Position numbers and translations under genes: made by a program
The notes under the pieces: generated by a model
Databases searched by the model: none
Told to the model about the DNA's origin: nothing
What the model saw: the letters and a program-made list of their open reading frames with translations, nothing else
Shown: one piece after another, positions 43,146 through 58,242 of the stretch
Layout of the letters: each line of letters opens with the position of its first letter
Position numbering within the stretch: the first letter of the stretch is position 1
Origin: Leptodactylus fallax
Taxonomy: Eukaryota > Chordata > Amphibia > Anura > Leptodactylidae
Direction of reading: 5' to 3'
NCBI GenBank assembly: GCA_947044405.1
Contig: CAMRHE010000132.1
Coordinates: 4,820,001-4,884,000 of the forward strand
Length of the DNA: 64,000 nt

Positions 43146-43385
43146 GGGACATAGGGCCTTATTAATATTAGGGGGGCAATAACAATATTTGGGTGTCATC
43201 TAGGCAAGCAGGGCATTATTAATGTAAGTGGGGGCATTCGGATATTGAGCTGTACTAAATTACGGTGGGTATTATTGATTTAACGGGGCATACAGGAGTT
43301 TTATTAATTAGGGGGGCACTGGGGGCATTATTAATTGAGAGTATTATTGATTTACGGGGAATCCTGGAGTATTATTAATAATACA
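43146..43385. repeat. degenerate tandem array of GGGGCATTATTAATT-like units
   Basis: At least six diverged units with TTATTAAT or TTATTGAT cores separated by G runs are visible. Unit length varies (about 30-45 bp). Confidence 0.5.
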
Positions 43386-44072
43386 TATTCTATTATGTAT
43401 ACAGAGTGGTTGCAGCAAGATGTCATGTCAGCGGAACCGCAAAAGCCAAACACTGTATGCTGCTGTACTGAGCACAGTGACATAAATATATAAATAGTAT
43501 AGTAAAGGTGATGGTAGGGCGCTCTGTGAATAGAGAGGAAAATGTAGGTAACTGTCAGTGCATTTTTATTTTATAACCCTTCCCTGCTTTATGTATTAAA
43601 ATGTCTGATCCTGAACAACCACTTGCACACAGGAGATGTTATTAATAAAGGGGCCTTGTTAATTTAAAGATGTCACCTGTAAGTCACTCCATTTTTCCTT
43701 TACTGTATTTACTTAAATAGTCTTCAGAGCTATGTGTAGAGCCAGTATCTATTACTATATGATCACTGTAAAATGATATCGGTATACCTGGGTAGGAGAC
43801 CCACAAACACGTTGCCTGCTCATGTTGGGTCAGATGTAGTGAAATCTCCAGTGGCTAACCTGCTGTCATATACAGTAGCAGTATAGTAGATAGGATTTAA
43901 ACATATCCTATCCACACACTGCAGAAACAAACCCATAGTGCAAAGTGTAAGTGTAGTGCACAATGCAATGGTGGAGAGCTGGGGAAGTTGTGTGGGAATT
44001 GTGGTTGAAAGTCAGAGCAAAAGAAGCTGTTTTTGGTTGTCTCCTTTATGGTGGGTGGACATCCTGCAGTGG
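43386..44072. other. no gene seen
   Basis: No recognisable feature. Confidence 0.45.
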
Positions 44073-44080
44073 ACCCAGAC

Positions 44081-45057
44081 CAGTGGCGTAACTAAAGTCT
44101 TGTGGGCCCCGGTGCAAACTTTTGTTCGCGGTCCCCTATCCCCTCCCTAGAGCGAATTCTTGATAATAGCGGTTACGGGTGCTGCAGCGATATCTCAAAT
44201 ACTTCAAAGGTATACAGCTTTAGTACCCACAACTGCAGTTATCAAGAATACGGTAAGTGAGCAGCGCAGCATGTACACAATACTGGGACAGTATTATGTG
44301 CTCCACAGCGGACCCCCACACAGTATTATGTGCTCCACAGCGGACCCCCACACAGCATTATGTCCTCCACATTGGCCCCCCACAGAGCAGTATATGCTCT
44401 ACAGTGGCCCCCACACAGCATTTTGTCCTCCACAGCTGCCCCCACACAGCATTATGTGCGCCACAGCAGCCCCCACAGAGTATTATATGCCCACAGTGGC
44501 CCCCACAGAGTATTATGAGCTCCCAAGAGCCCCCTCCCTCCTAGAGCCGGTGCTATTATTAATTCAGGGGAAGTGATTAAAAATAACAAACACTGATACT
44601 CACCTTACCTCACCTCTCGCTCCTTCTGACTGACATCTTGCTGCATCCTCTTCTGTCTGGTGACTGAGGTCCTGCACTTCAGATGTCACTACTGGGGCCT
44701 GTGATTGGGCCTCAGTGGTCACGTGGGGCGCTATGACGTCATTACAGGCCCCAGCAGTGAGGTCTGGGGCGCGTGACCTCAGAAACCAGCCAGAAGATTC
44801 CCTGAATGTATGGTGAGCCTAGAACAGGTGAGTTTAAATAATTTTTTTATTTTGTCACCTACCCTGGGCTGGCATCAATTGGGGCCGGCCGGGCCCCTTT
44901 CCATTAACAATATGTATAGCAGTCGGGGAAAGCCTGGTTCTCTGACCACTATCATGGTGGTCCAAGGCCCTGGCCATTTCCAGCTGGCCGCGGGCCCCGT
45001 ACCCCTCCTGGTCCGGTCGCGGTCGCACCACCTGTGACCACGATTGTTACACCACTG
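44081..45057. mobile_element. hAT-like element with short minisatellite
   Basis: CAGTGGCGTAACTA at the left and GTTACACCACTG at the right are inverted. The flanks ACCCAGAC and ATCCAGAT agree at 6 of 8 positions, both differences being C/T, so this is an older copy. The ends match the family at 31717-32693. Confidence 0.7.
44286..44522 (-). repeat. minisatellite related to the 31-bp unit, about 7 units
   Basis: Units such as CAGTATTATGTGCTCCACAG followed by CGGACCCCCACA (31-33 bp) are diverged relatives of the units at 37883-39138. The long frame 44160-44576 across it is not a gene. Confidence 0.75.
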
Positions 45058-45065
45058 ATCCAGAT

Positions 45066-46324
45066 GAATATCACAAAAATGCTATGAAACCACATTAATA
45101 GAAGACAGAGGATACCTAATTTTTAAGCAGATTTTCTGTTCCTAAAAAGAAGTATACCACTGTCATAAACATGTCAGTATAGCTGGCAGCCTAGAACAAA
45201 ACTGCATGGAACAAAAAGTAAAGTAGAAGGTTTTTCAACAACTAAAGAACAACGTAAGAAATAAACCCTGAACATTTAAAGTTCATGTCTCTAGAAATGC
45301 ACTTTAAGCATTAAGAAAGTAATCTGCCGCACTCAGTGAACCTGCAACAATAGGCCAAAATACACTAAAGTAAAGTCAAAATGGACTGAGAAATTTCAAG
45401 CCTTGGCGGAATCGTATTATTTACTCTTTGCTTCACTTACCTTTATTGGGAACGATTATTCAGATGTGACTATGTCGACACTAAGTTCTGGAAATGCGTT
45501 CCCAGCTTAGACCTCACGCATTACAATAATTAAATACGAGGGAGAAAACAAAGCTACATGGCAAAGAAAACATGGCACGCATACAAAGAGGTACTTTCCT
45601 TTATCAAACCTGAAGGTAATGCTGGCAGGAAGTGCCAATTTATTTTCATATTTCCATTGGCTGGTTTTATTGCTCACTCTTGACATCTGAATCAATAAGA
45701 AAATGTACAGCGTTGCTGTGTTTAAGTGTGGCTTTGCTGGAAGGAGAGACGTCTGGAACAGTACTTAACCCTTATTCTATTAGTAACTTAAAGAGATACT
45801 CTGGTGGAAGAATTTTTGGACACTGAACCTTATTTCTATGCAACTGGATATTTTTGCTTTTTTGCATTGTACACTTATCAATGTAAAGAACAATTTTGTC
45901 ACAAGATATTTCATTGTCTTCATGGAGCCAATGTATAGCGAATCCTAGGCCAGTCTTAATTCATTCCCAGCAGGCGTAAGGTCCACGAGGATTCCTAAGA
46001 CGCTCTGGCATCTTAATAATTCTTGTGTGCCTTTAATAATTCTAGGTGTGACTGAAATCTATGCCAGTCAGGAACTAGCATAGATTTCTGGTACAACTCA
46101 TGGAAATTTTCTGGTAAGACTTATAGTAAGTGCAACGGACCCCTCCTACTTTACTGGAATTATTGCCGTACTGCTCTTCTTATAGGAGATTGTTGAGATA
46201 GGTCATTGGAAGTAACTGCATCTATCTTGATTTATGGTTATGTATCTAATCTAATTTGTATTAACTTTAATTGTAGGTTAAATGCAGAAAAAAACATTTT
46301 TATTTACAACATTTAGCGAATACC
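45066..46324. other. no gene seen
   Basis: No coding signature. A TTAAAGAGATACTCTGGTGG motif at 45788 may be a solitary TTAA-repeat end. Confidence 0.45.
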
Positions 46325-47073
46325 TTAAAGGGGCTGTCTGGGATAAAATCATATTTCTAAACTAAACTAAACACCCTCCCCCCACCTAACTTCTAACTCA
46401 CTTTATGATAAATGTATATTTACCCATATTGCTGGGGAGGTTATGTGATCGCTCCAGGCATATTTGCAGATTTTTTGTTGACATTCTGTTGCCCTATTTC
46501 TGGAAACGGAACGTCGCCAATACTAACCTTCCCCCCACCATACTTACCTGTCTTCCTGTCCGAATCTTCTGAGCATGGAACATTACTTCCTTCTGCGGCT
46601 CCTCCTCTTCTTGACGTCTGCCGTCCTCCCACCCCTGCGCAATAGAGCCAGAGTGCTGGCTTCTGGCACTCTGGCTCTATTGCGCAGGCACTGGCAGACG
46701 GAAAGAGGAGAAGGAGCTGCCCCGCAGAAAGACGTGATCTTCTGCGTCCAGAACATCCAGACAGGAAGAGTTAGTTAGTTAGGAAGGGCTAGTAGTGGGT
46801 GGGCTAGCTCGGGATAAAGGGCGGGGGTGTGAGAAGTGAGAGAGGGGGAGGTTGTGTGAGTGAAGAGCAATGCATCATGGTAGTTGTAGGATAAAAGAAC
46901 AGGAAGCTACACCATGTAAACAAATGCAGAAGATGCCATGAGCTTCCAGAGAAAACCAGAAATCACTCAAAATACTGCTAAAGGTATTTGAGTGCACTTA
47001 TTAACCCGTTTCTAGCACCAACAGACCTTTTTTTTAAAAAAAAAAAAAATAATTGTCCGGAAAACCCCTTTAA
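46325..47073. mobile_element. TTAA foldback repeat, reference copy of the nest's outer layer
   Basis: TTAA-AGGGGCTGTCTGGGATAA and AATTGTCCGGAAAACCCCT-TTAA form the ends. A near-perfect palindrome at about 46636-46687 (CGCAATAGAGCCAGAGTGC and its inverse) lies in the centre. The right half matches 9270-9719 and 31308-31340. Confidence 0.8.
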
Positions 47074-47207
47074 GGATATGTTCACTTTGTTCTACAGATT
47101 TTTGTTACAGGGATGCCATATATCTCTATGTTATTTACTGTCCTGTGATTTTTAACAAAGTGAATGAAAAGGTATTTGTTGTAATTGTTTGTTTTATTTT
47201 TTAGCAA

Positions 47208-47873
47208 TGTAAAAAAAAAAAAAAAAAAAAAACCTCTGAGCAATACCCTCACACTACTGCAGGGGTCTGGGAGGAAGGACAGAGACAAGTGAGCCCTAAT
47301 CTCACCCCAGCCACTGTCCCTTCCTATTGCCTCAGTTTACTCTAAACGGTAAAAGGACAACCTGAAGACGAGCCCTATACTGAGTAAAGTGACACACAGA
47401 ACAAGACAAACCACAGAGGAGAATGGTAAACAAGCCAGGGGTCACAACCAGAGAAGCAATAGTGGTACCAAATCGAAATCCAAGAGCGTAGTCACAAGGC
47501 AAGCCAAAGGTCAGAGAAAATAGCAAGGTCAAAATCAAAGGTACAAAGAAAGCACGCAGTCAGTGCAATAACCGGCAACTTGCTGTGAAAGTGACATCCC
47601 GTATATAGAAAGTCTGGGCCCAGCCCCAGACCTGATAGGCACACAGGCTGTCAATCACACAGGCAAGGAAAAGATTAACTCTATGCGGTCCAGAGAGAAA
47701 CAATGCTCAAAACACGGGTGTGGCTGGAAATCCATTACACAGCAAGGGAACTAGGACCACGTTCAGACTAAGCATCCAGAATCCTAAGCAAAGAATCAAA
47801 CTGAGGATGCCTCCTACGCCGCAGCGTGCGAGCAGAGGGTGGTGCAGAGACCTGAACAGGCAGAGACATAACA
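47208..47873. repeat. solo-LTR-like repeat
   Basis: Roughly 660 bp aligns by eye with the repeat at 51817-54034 (GTGAGCCCTAA, GCTGTCAATCACACAGGCAA, GAGGGTGGTGCAGAGAC). It ends ATAACA. A 23-A run sits near its left edge. No convincing target duplication was seen. Confidence 0.5.
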
Positions 47874-48048
47874 CTCTGTGGCTATTGCTTTTTACCTTTT
47901 TTACTACCTAAAAATGCGTCATCCCTTACCTGTCCTCTTGGCTGAACATGTCCAGATATGTCTATCACAAGTTAAGCAGCTTTTCTCAAAACTGAGTATT
48001 TTGAATATTTCAAGTGATATTGTAACTATCCTATTTGTGACTTATCTA

Positions 48049-49615
48049 CAGTCATGGCCAAAAGTTTTGAGAATGATACAAATATTAATTTTTACAAAGT
48101 CTACTGCTTCAGTTTTTCTAATGGCAATTTGCATATACTCCAGAATGTTATAAAGAGTGATCAGCTTAACAGCAATTACTTGCAAAGTCAATATTTGCCT
48201 AGAAAATGAACTTTATCCCCCAAAACACATTTCAACATCATTGCAGCCCTGCCTTAAAAGGACCACCTAACATCGTTTCAGTGATTGCTCCATTAACACA
48301 GGTGTGGGTGTTGATGAGGACAGGGCTGGAGATCAATCTGTCATGATTAAGTAAGAATGACACCGCTGGACACTTTAAAAGGAGGCTGGTGCTTGCCATC
48401 ATTGTTTCTCTTCTGTTAACCATGGTTATCTCTAAAGAAACACGTGCAGTCATCATTGCACTGCACAAAAATGGCCTAACTGGGAAGAGTATTGCAGCTA
48501 GAAAGATTGCACCTCAGTCAACAATCTATCGCATCATCAAGAACTTCAAGGAGAGAGGTTCCATTGGTGCCAAAAAGGCTCCAGGGCGCCCAAGAAAGAC
48601 CAGCAAGCGGCAGGACCGTCTCTTAAAAGTGTTTCAGCTGCGGGATCGGGCTACCAGCAGTGCAGAGCTTGCTGAGGAATGGCAGCAGGCAGGTGTGAGT
48701 GCATCTGCACGCACTGTGAGGCGGAGACTCTTGGAGCAAGGCCTGGTCTCAAGGAGGGCAGCAAAGAAGACACTTCTCTCCAGAAAAAACATCAGGGACA
48801 GACTGATATTCTGCAAAAGGTACAGGTAGTGGACTGCTGAGGACTGGGGTAAAGTCATTTTCTCTGATGAATCCCCTTTTCGATTGTTTGGAACATCTGG
48901 AAAACAGCTTATTCGGAGAAGAAGAGGTGAGCGCTACCACCAGTCTTGTCTCATGCCAACTGTAAAGCATCCTGAAACCATTCATGTGTGGGGTTGCTTC
49001 TCAGCCAAGGGAATCGGCTCTCTCACAGTCTTGCCTAAAAACACAGCCATGAATAAAGAATGGTACCAGAATGTCCTCCAAGAGCAACTTCTCCCAACCG
49101 TCCAAGAGCAGTTTGGCGCTCAACAATGCCTTTTCCAGCATGATGGAGCACCTTGCCATAAAGCAAAGGTGATAACTAAATGGCTCAGGGAACAAAACAT
49201 AGAGATTTTGGGTCCATGGCCTGGAAACTCCCCAGATCTTAATCCCATTGAGAACTTGTGGTCAATCATCAAGAGACGGGTGGACAAACAAAAACCAACA
49301 AATTCAGACAAAATTAAAGCATTGATTCTGCAAGAATGGACTGCTATCAGTCAGGATTTGGTCCAGAAGTTGATTGAGAGCATGCCAGGGAGAATTGCAG
49401 AGGTCCTGAAGAAGAAGGGTCAACACTGCAAATATTGACTTGCTGCATTAACTCATTCTAACTGTCAATATAAGCTTCTGTTACTCATAATATGAATGCA
49501 ATTATATTTCTGTATGTGATAAAAACTTCTGACAAACACACATAAAAACCAGAGGGCAGCAGATCATGTGAAAATATAATATTTGTGTCATTCTCAAAAC
49601 TTTTGGCCATGACTG
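48049..49615 (+). mobile_element. Tc1-like transposon, DD35E family, copy 1
   Basis: CAGTCATGGCCAAAAGTTTT and AAAACTTTTGGCCATGACTG are perfect inverted ends flanked by TA. 1567 bp. Near-identical to 52146-53703. Confidence 0.95.
48422..49438 (+). pseudogene. Tc1-like DD35E transposase with one premature stop
   Basis: 338 codons from ATG 48422 (MVISKETRAVIIALHKNGLT) to TGA. Codon 136 is TAG (48827-48829), where the sister copy has GAG. Everything else reads through. HTH domains occupy about residues 1-110 with a GRPRKT hook-like motif at 55-60. Catalytic residues are FSDES (first Asp), FQHDGAPCH (second Asp) and SPDLNPIEN (Glu). I count 35 residues between the last two, not the 34 usual for Tc1. 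That fits the DD35E group reported in vertebrates as Traveler, an identification from memory. Without the stop this copy would look complete. Confidence 0.9.
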
Positions 49616-49617
49616 TA

Positions 49618-50090
49618 TGTGTGACCACCCAGTGAAGAACAAGGAATTGCAGTCTTTCAAGGCTTATGTTAGTATACTGTGTTAAATTTGTTTCAAGACC
49701 AATTGAATCCTTAACCAAACTGGAGATCAGTTAAAGGGTTATTAATATACGAGTCTTTCTGGGCTGAGATTGGAATAGCCCTGTCTCTGCCTCCCTGAGG
49801 TTGGTTAGGGATTATGGAGACAGCAGAATGTGGTTTATCTGTATTGTTTCCATTACTCCCATAGAGATAAATCCGGAGTTAAGGAAACAGTATAGGTTGT
49901 GGTGCTACAGTGTTTCCATAGCTCCTATTGACCTCTATAGTAATTCTGCTGTTTCGACCTAGTGGTTGAGAGGAGTCCCATATGGCTGAAATGTGAATAC
50001 CCCTTCACCAGATCTCAAAAACTCAATGTCATAAATCATCTGATAACAGATGGAGTGAGTTCCTTTCCGGGCACCATAGGCGCTGTCACC
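49618..50090. other. no gene seen
   Basis: Contains a TTAAAGGGTTATTAATATACG motif at 49731. Nothing else stands out. Confidence 0.4.
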
Positions 50091-50348
50091 CCGAGTATCT
50101 TGATGTTTTGTTTATCTTTATCTGTTCAGCCATTCCAATGCTATAAGCCCCATTATGCAAATTAGGGTATACTGGCCAAGTGGGCGATAACATTGCATGA
50201 CATACAGCACATAGAGACATCTCCTGAGAGTAACCAAAGTGTTATTCCCCTCTTGGCTAAGACCCTAACTTGCATAAACAATAAATAGGCTTATGTCATT
50301 GGAATGGCTAAGCAGATTTAGGTGAACAAAACATCAAAATGCTCAAGG
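50091..50348. mobile_element. foldback repeat
   Basis: CTTGATGTTTTGTTTATC...CAGCCATTCCAATG at 50097-50143 is inverted as CATTGGAATGGCTAAGC...GAACAAAACATCAA at 50297-50337. The arms continue to the ATTAGGGT / ACCCTAAC blocks. No target duplication was identified. Confidence 0.65.
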
Positions 50349-51811
50349 TACAGACAAGGTATGTTATTGGGTTTTTGACACATGGTGACCGGTCTTCTTT
50401 AAATGTGGACACATTCATATATAGTACTGGTATATAGAGATTTACCTATATAAATGTATAGTATGACTGTGAAAAAGAATACTGTTGAGGTCTTCTGACA
50501 AAAAGGGAAAAAAAATCCTCTCTTAGACAACAGTGGAGCCTGTGGCTCACTATTAGTGTTGCTGCTTCCTATACAGTAGTCCTGTAATAGTATGCAGGAG
50601 CTCTCGTATAATCAAAGTAAAAGAAGTGGATGATAATGAAATATTTAGATATATCTGACCAAGCACTATCAGGGCAGTGAGGGTTCAGGGGGCCCCCGCC
50701 CCTAATAACCTGTTAGAGATAAAAGACCAGAGTTCTCAGCAGTGTCTATATCAAACTACTTTTAGGGAGTTTTAATTTGGATATCTTAAAACTATATGTT
50801 ATTTTGTTCTGTTACATCATGTAAAACATAATGTTTAACTGGAATAATTAAATAAGAACAAGGATCCTGTGCTATGTGTGCTGGCAGAATATAGCAAAGC
50901 CAACCTCCATAGTACCGGTAAACTACCTGTTAAAATGGGAGAGGAGGGAAGAAGTGGAGAGACCGGGGTGCTGGTTTCTCATCACGGTCCTGCTTGAATA
51001 AATCCTCAAATTAATTAAGTACAAATAAACTCCCTGGAAAACCCCTTTAATCATGGGACAACCCCATTAATCTCGATAAAAGGTCAGAGCACCAATACAG
51101 TAGCAGTACATTATTACTTATTAATATTATTTATTAGCTCAGAACTATAATATAACTCATACCAATCCAAGCAATCTTACTGTTGGTACTTTAACTCTAA
51201 GGACTCATCTTCCATGCAGCATGCAATATTGGATGTCATATGTGTGCAAGAAGCCTACTAAGCAGATACCTTCTTTGTGTGTAGCACTAGGGTAAAAAGT
51301 AGGCTAAATGACTAAGATAATTGTTTGCCTTTGTAGTCTGAAGAATAGCATTTCAATACAGTTAATAATTGATGGAAGAGAATTAGGACGGAGGTACCTC
51401 CAATTATCATCATTTTTTAATTACAGACAGATGGTAGGGCATGCCTGTAATAAGTAAACCATGAGACGCAAATCTTTTGAGTCATGATACAGGAGGAAAT
51501 GTGTAGGTGGATATACAACAGCTTATCACCGGGTAAATCCTTCTGTAAATGAGAGTGTTGCAGAATTCACTTAGCGTACTGTCACTCAGCAGTTACCAGT
51601 AAAAATGTGCATAGATGGAAAGATGTGGCCACCATACAGCAAGCAGTCAGGTGTTTTTGTTTTTTTTTTCTTTTTTTTCTTTTTGAATTTGGAATTATTT
51701 TTCTAATAGTGTCATTGGAAATACCATGCATTTGCAATACTGCACATATATTTTTCTTGATCAATAATAAATAATAATAATACTGTTATAATAGTTTTTA
51801 CCCATTAAAGA
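50349..51811. other. no gene seen
   Basis: AT-rich. Two solitary TTAA-repeat termini (GGAAAACCCCTTTAA near 51049) occur. No coding signature. Confidence 0.45.
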
Positions 51812-52145
51812 CCGAGTGTAAGGGAATTGCCAGTTGAGCAATTCCCCAGTGCTGCTGCAGAACCCTGGGGGGAGGGGCACAACAAGACAGTGAGCCCTAA
51901 AGCTGAACCCCCCCCCCCCACTGGCCCTGGCTAACTTGCCCGAACTGTCCTAGGCGACAGCCAGCAAATGGTCGATCAGTGTTTTCCTAATATAAGTAAC
52001 ACACAGAAGAGGACAAGACAAAACAACACAGAAGCAGAGTCATCAAGCCAAGGGGACTGTAACAGTCGAGCAATGCAGTACCAAAACGAATCCAAGAGAG
52101 TAGTCACAGGAGGAGCCAAAGGTCAGATATACATATAGCAGAATA

Positions 52146-53703
52146 CAGTCATGGCCAAAAGTTTTGAGAATGATACAAATATTAATTTTTACAAAGTCTA
52201 CTGCTTCAGTTTTTCTAATGGCAATTTGCATATACTCCAGAATGTTATAAAGAGTGATCAGCTTAACAGCAATTACTTGCAAAGTCAATATTTGCCTAGA
52301 AAATGAACTTTATCCCCCAAAACACATTTCAACATCATTGCAGCCCTGCCTTAAAAGGACCACCTAACATCGTTTCAGTGATTGCTCCATTAACACAGGT
52401 GTGGGTGTTGATGAGGACAGGGCTGGAGATCAATCTGTCATGATTAAGTAAGAATGACACCACTGGACACTTTAAAAGGAGGCTGGTGCTTGCCATCATT
52501 GTTTCTCTTCTGTTAACCATGGTTATCTCTAAAGAAACACGTGCAGTCATCATTGCACTGCACAAAAATGGCCTAACTGGGAAGAGTATTGCAGCTAGAA
52601 AGATTGCACCTCAGTCAACAATCTATCGCATCATCAAGAACTTCAAGGAGAGAGGTTCCACTGGTGCCAAAAAGGCTCCAGGGCGCCCAAGAAAGACCAA
52701 TAAGCGGCAGGACCGTCTCTTAAAAGTGTTTCAGCTGCGGGATCGGGCTACCAGCAGTGCAGAGCTTGCTGAGGAATGGCAGCAGGCAGGTGTGAGTGCA
52801 TCTGCACGCACTGTGAGGCGGAGACTCTTGGAGCAAGGCCTGGTCTCAAGGAGGGCAGCAAAGAAGCCACTTCTCTCCAGAAAAAACATCAGGGACAGAC
52901 TGATATTCTGCAAAAGGTACAGGGAGTGGACTGCTGAGGACTGGGGGAAAGTCATTTTCTCTGATGAATCCCCTTTTCGATTGTTTGGAACATCTGGAAA
53001 ACAGCTTATTCGGAGAAGAAGAGGTGAGCACTACCACCAGTCTTGTCTCATGCCAACGGTAAAGCATCCTGAAACCATTCATGTGTGGGGTTGCTTCTCA
53101 GCCAAGGGAATCGGCTCTCTCACAGTCTTGCCTAAAAACACAGCCATGAATAAAGAATGGTACCAGAATGTCCTCCAAGAGCAACTTCTCCCAACCGTCC
53201 AAGAGCAGTTTGGCGCTCAACAATGCCTTTTCCAGCATGATGGAGCACCTTGCCATAAAGCAAAGGTGATAACTAAATGGCTCAGGGAAAAGATTTTGGG
53301 TCCATGGCCTGGAAACTCCCCAGATCTTAATCCCATTGAGAACTTGTGGTCAATCATCAAGAGACGGGTGGACAAACAAAAACCAACAAATTCAGACAAA
53401 ATTAAAGCATTGATTCTGCAAGAATGGACTGCTATCAGTCAGGATTTGGTCCAGAAGTTGATTGAGAGCATGCCAGGGAGAATTGCAGAGGTCCTGAAGA
53501 AGAAGGGTCAACACTGCAAATATTGACTTGCTGCATTAACGCATTCTAACTGTCAATATAAGCTTCTGTTACTCATAATATGAATGCAATTCTATTTCTG
53601 TATGTGATAAAAACATCTGACAAACACACATAAAAACCAGAGGGCAGCAGATCATGTGAAAATATAATATTTGTGTCATTCTCAAAACTTTTGGCCATGA
53701 CTG
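52146..53703 (+). mobile_element. Tc1-like transposon, DD35E family, copy 2
   Basis: Perfect ends CAGTCATGGCCAAAAGTTTT / inverse with TA on both sides. 1558 bp, exactly 9 bp shorter than copy 1. Inserted in the LTR-like repeat, whose sequence resumes at GGAGCTAGCAGG. Confidence 0.95.
52519..53526 (+). CDS. Tc1-like transposase, open frame, 335 aa, altered catalytic spacing
   Basis: The start is ATG 52519 (MVISKETRAV), as in the sister copy. The frame is also open 33 nt upstream, but that leader is untranslated in the family. HTH domains are at about 1-110, with the basic GRPRKTNKR segment at 55-63. Catalytic D149 (FSDES), D241 (QHDGAPCH) and E274 (SPDLNPIEN) are all present. A 9-bp in-frame deletion relative to copy 1 (LREQNIEILGPW becomes LREKILGPW) leaves only 32 residues between D241 and E274. 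This shortens a helix-loop region next to the active site, so the protein is probably expressed-length but inactive. That is inference. Confidence 0.92.
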   Translation: MVISKETRAVIIALHKNGLTGKSIAARKIAPQSTIYRIIKNFKERGSTGAKKAPGRPRKTNKRQDRLLKVFQLRDRATSSAELAEEWQQAGVSASARTVRRRLLEQGLVSRRAAKKPLLSRKNIRDRLIFCKRYREWTAEDWGKVIFSDESPFRLFGTSGKQLIRRRRGEHYHQSCLMPTVKHPETIHVWGCFSAKGIGSLTVLPKNTAMNKEWYQNVLQEQLLPTVQEQFGAQQCLFQHDGAPCHKAKVITKWLREKILGPWPGNSPDLNPIENLWSIIKRRVDKQKPTNSDKIKALILQEWTAISQDLVQKLIESMPGRIAEVLKKKGQHCKY

Positions 53704-54039
53704 TAGGAGCTAGCAGGGACAAGTCACAAGACAGAATCAATAGCCAGCGACCATGTGAGAGCTGACGACCTTTTTATAGAAAGTCAGGACCTGCCCCAGA
53801 CTGGATTGGTAGACAGGCTGTCAATCACACAGGCAAGGCTGAGATTAACTATTAGTGGAGCAGAGGAAAACCAAGGTGAAGGAGATGGGTGTGGTAGAAA
53901 ATCAATTATATAGTCTAGGACAGTGTTCAGACTGAACAACAAGAATCTTAAACAAGGAACCAAACTGAGCACGCCTCCTGCGCCGCGTGTGGGCGGAGGG
54001 TGGTGCAGAGACTTGAACAGGCAGAGACGTTACACCTAG

Positions 54040-54830
54040 CCAATTTTCATTTTTGCGTATCGATTTTTTACTTCCCACCTTCCAAGAGCCATCATTTTTT
54101 CATTTTTCAGTTCACAGAGTCACATGATGGCTTATTGTTTGTGGGACAAATTGTATTTTGTAATGGCCCCATTCAATATCTTGTACAATGTACTGGGAAG
54201 CTGGAAAGAAATTCTGAATGAGGTGGAATTGGAAAAAAAAAGCATTTGCACCAAGTTCTTATGGGTTTAATTTTTATGGCATTTACTATGTGGTAAAAAT
54301 GATATGTCACCAGTATTCTGAGAGTTAGTATGATCAGAGTGATACCAAATTTACAGTATATAGTATTTGTAATGTTTTAATACCTTTAAAAAAAAAAATT
54401 TAAACTTTGCAAAATAGAAAAATTTCTTTGTGTCGTAATATTCTGACACTTGTAACTTTTTCATATTTACATATACGGAGCTGGGGTAAGCCATCTTTTT
54501 ATGCGGGATAAGACGCACTTTATATTTATATTAATATTAACATTAACGTTTTTTTTTTAGAAGGCAAAGTATTGAAAAAAAAAAATCGCCATTTGGTTAT
54601 TTTTTTCCTGTTATGACATTCACGGTATGGGATAAATATTTTTATATTTTAATAGTCTGGGCATTTTTGAGCGTGGGGATACCTAGTATTTATGTTTATT
54701 TATTTTTATATGTGATCTAGGGAAAGGGGGTAATTTGAATTTTTTTTAATTTTGTGTGCTTTGTATACTTTAAAAAAAATTTTTTTTTTTTTAATTAATT
54801 TTTTTTTTTTTTTTACTTTTATTTTCAGAT
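54040..54830. repeat. AT-rich dispersed repeat
   Basis: A run of motifs (TTTTTCATTTTTCAGTTCAC, GGGACAAATTGTATTTTGTA, TACAATGTACTGGGAAGC, TTTATGGCATTTACTATG) that I recognise as a frog interspersed repeat of unknown class. Long A and T tracts lie at 54388-54400 and 54770-54816. Non-coding. Confidence 0.45.
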
Positions 54831-55039
54831 CCCTAGGGGGTCTGATCGTTCATACAATACACTGCAATACTTATGTATTGCAGTGTATTATAAAAGTCAT
54901 TGATTTGTATTGTACTTGTATAGTAAAAAGAGTGTACTTTACTATTGCTAATGTACAGTGAAAGGGGAAGAGTGAAAAGCAGCAGATGGTTTTAGAATCA
55001 GACTACACCTTTTGCAGTCTGTAACTATAGAGACACATA

Positions 55040-55407
55040 CAGGTGCATCTCAATAAATTAGAATATCTTTGAAACATTCATTCATTTCAGTAATACAATC
55101 CATAATCAGCGTCTTCCATGATTGTGTGTCCTACTGAACCAGACTGAGGGACCATTTAAAGGCTTAGGAGACCTTGGCAGGTGACACACTGAATTTACAA
55201 TACTGAACTTTTTTACAATATTCTAATTTTCTTAGATTTTGGTTTTCATTACCTGTAATCTATAATCAACATTTACAGAAATAAAACACTTGAAATAGAA
55301 CACTCTGTGTGTAAAGAATCTAGAAAATATAGGAGGTCACTTTTTTAATTCAATTACTGAAATAAATAAAAGTTTCAAAGATATTCTAATTTATTGAGAT
55401 GCACCTG
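55040..55407. mobile_element. Tc1/mariner-like MITE, 368 bp
   Basis: CAGGTGCATCTCAATAAATT and AATTTATTGAGATGCACCTG are perfect inverted ends with TA flanks. Subterminal GAATATCTTTGAAAC is also inverted. It has no transposase left. Confidence 0.92.
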
Positions 55408-55409
55408 TA

Positions 55410-58135
<2,726 letters not shown>

Positions 58136-58242
58136 TACAACCCTTGTACATGTAGTGCAAGGTTTGTATGGTAGTTTTTTGGCACTAATTACATTACTAA
58201 ATTTCACCATTTTTTGCAGCATTTACTGCATTTTTTTGTGTT

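Larger units (their letters stand above)
51817..54034. repeat. solo-LTR-like repeat split by a Tc1 element
   Basis: Starts TGTAAGGGAATTGCC and ends GACGTTACA, with flanks CCGAG / CCTAG (4 of 5). Without the Tc1 insertion it is about 658 bp, similar in length to 47208-47873. The TG...CA ends suggest an LTR, but no internal retroelement is present, so the class is inferred. Confidence 0.5.

Noticed and set aside
44160..44576. 138-codon frame
   Set aside because: Also a translation of tandem repeat units, with overlapping open frames in all phases.
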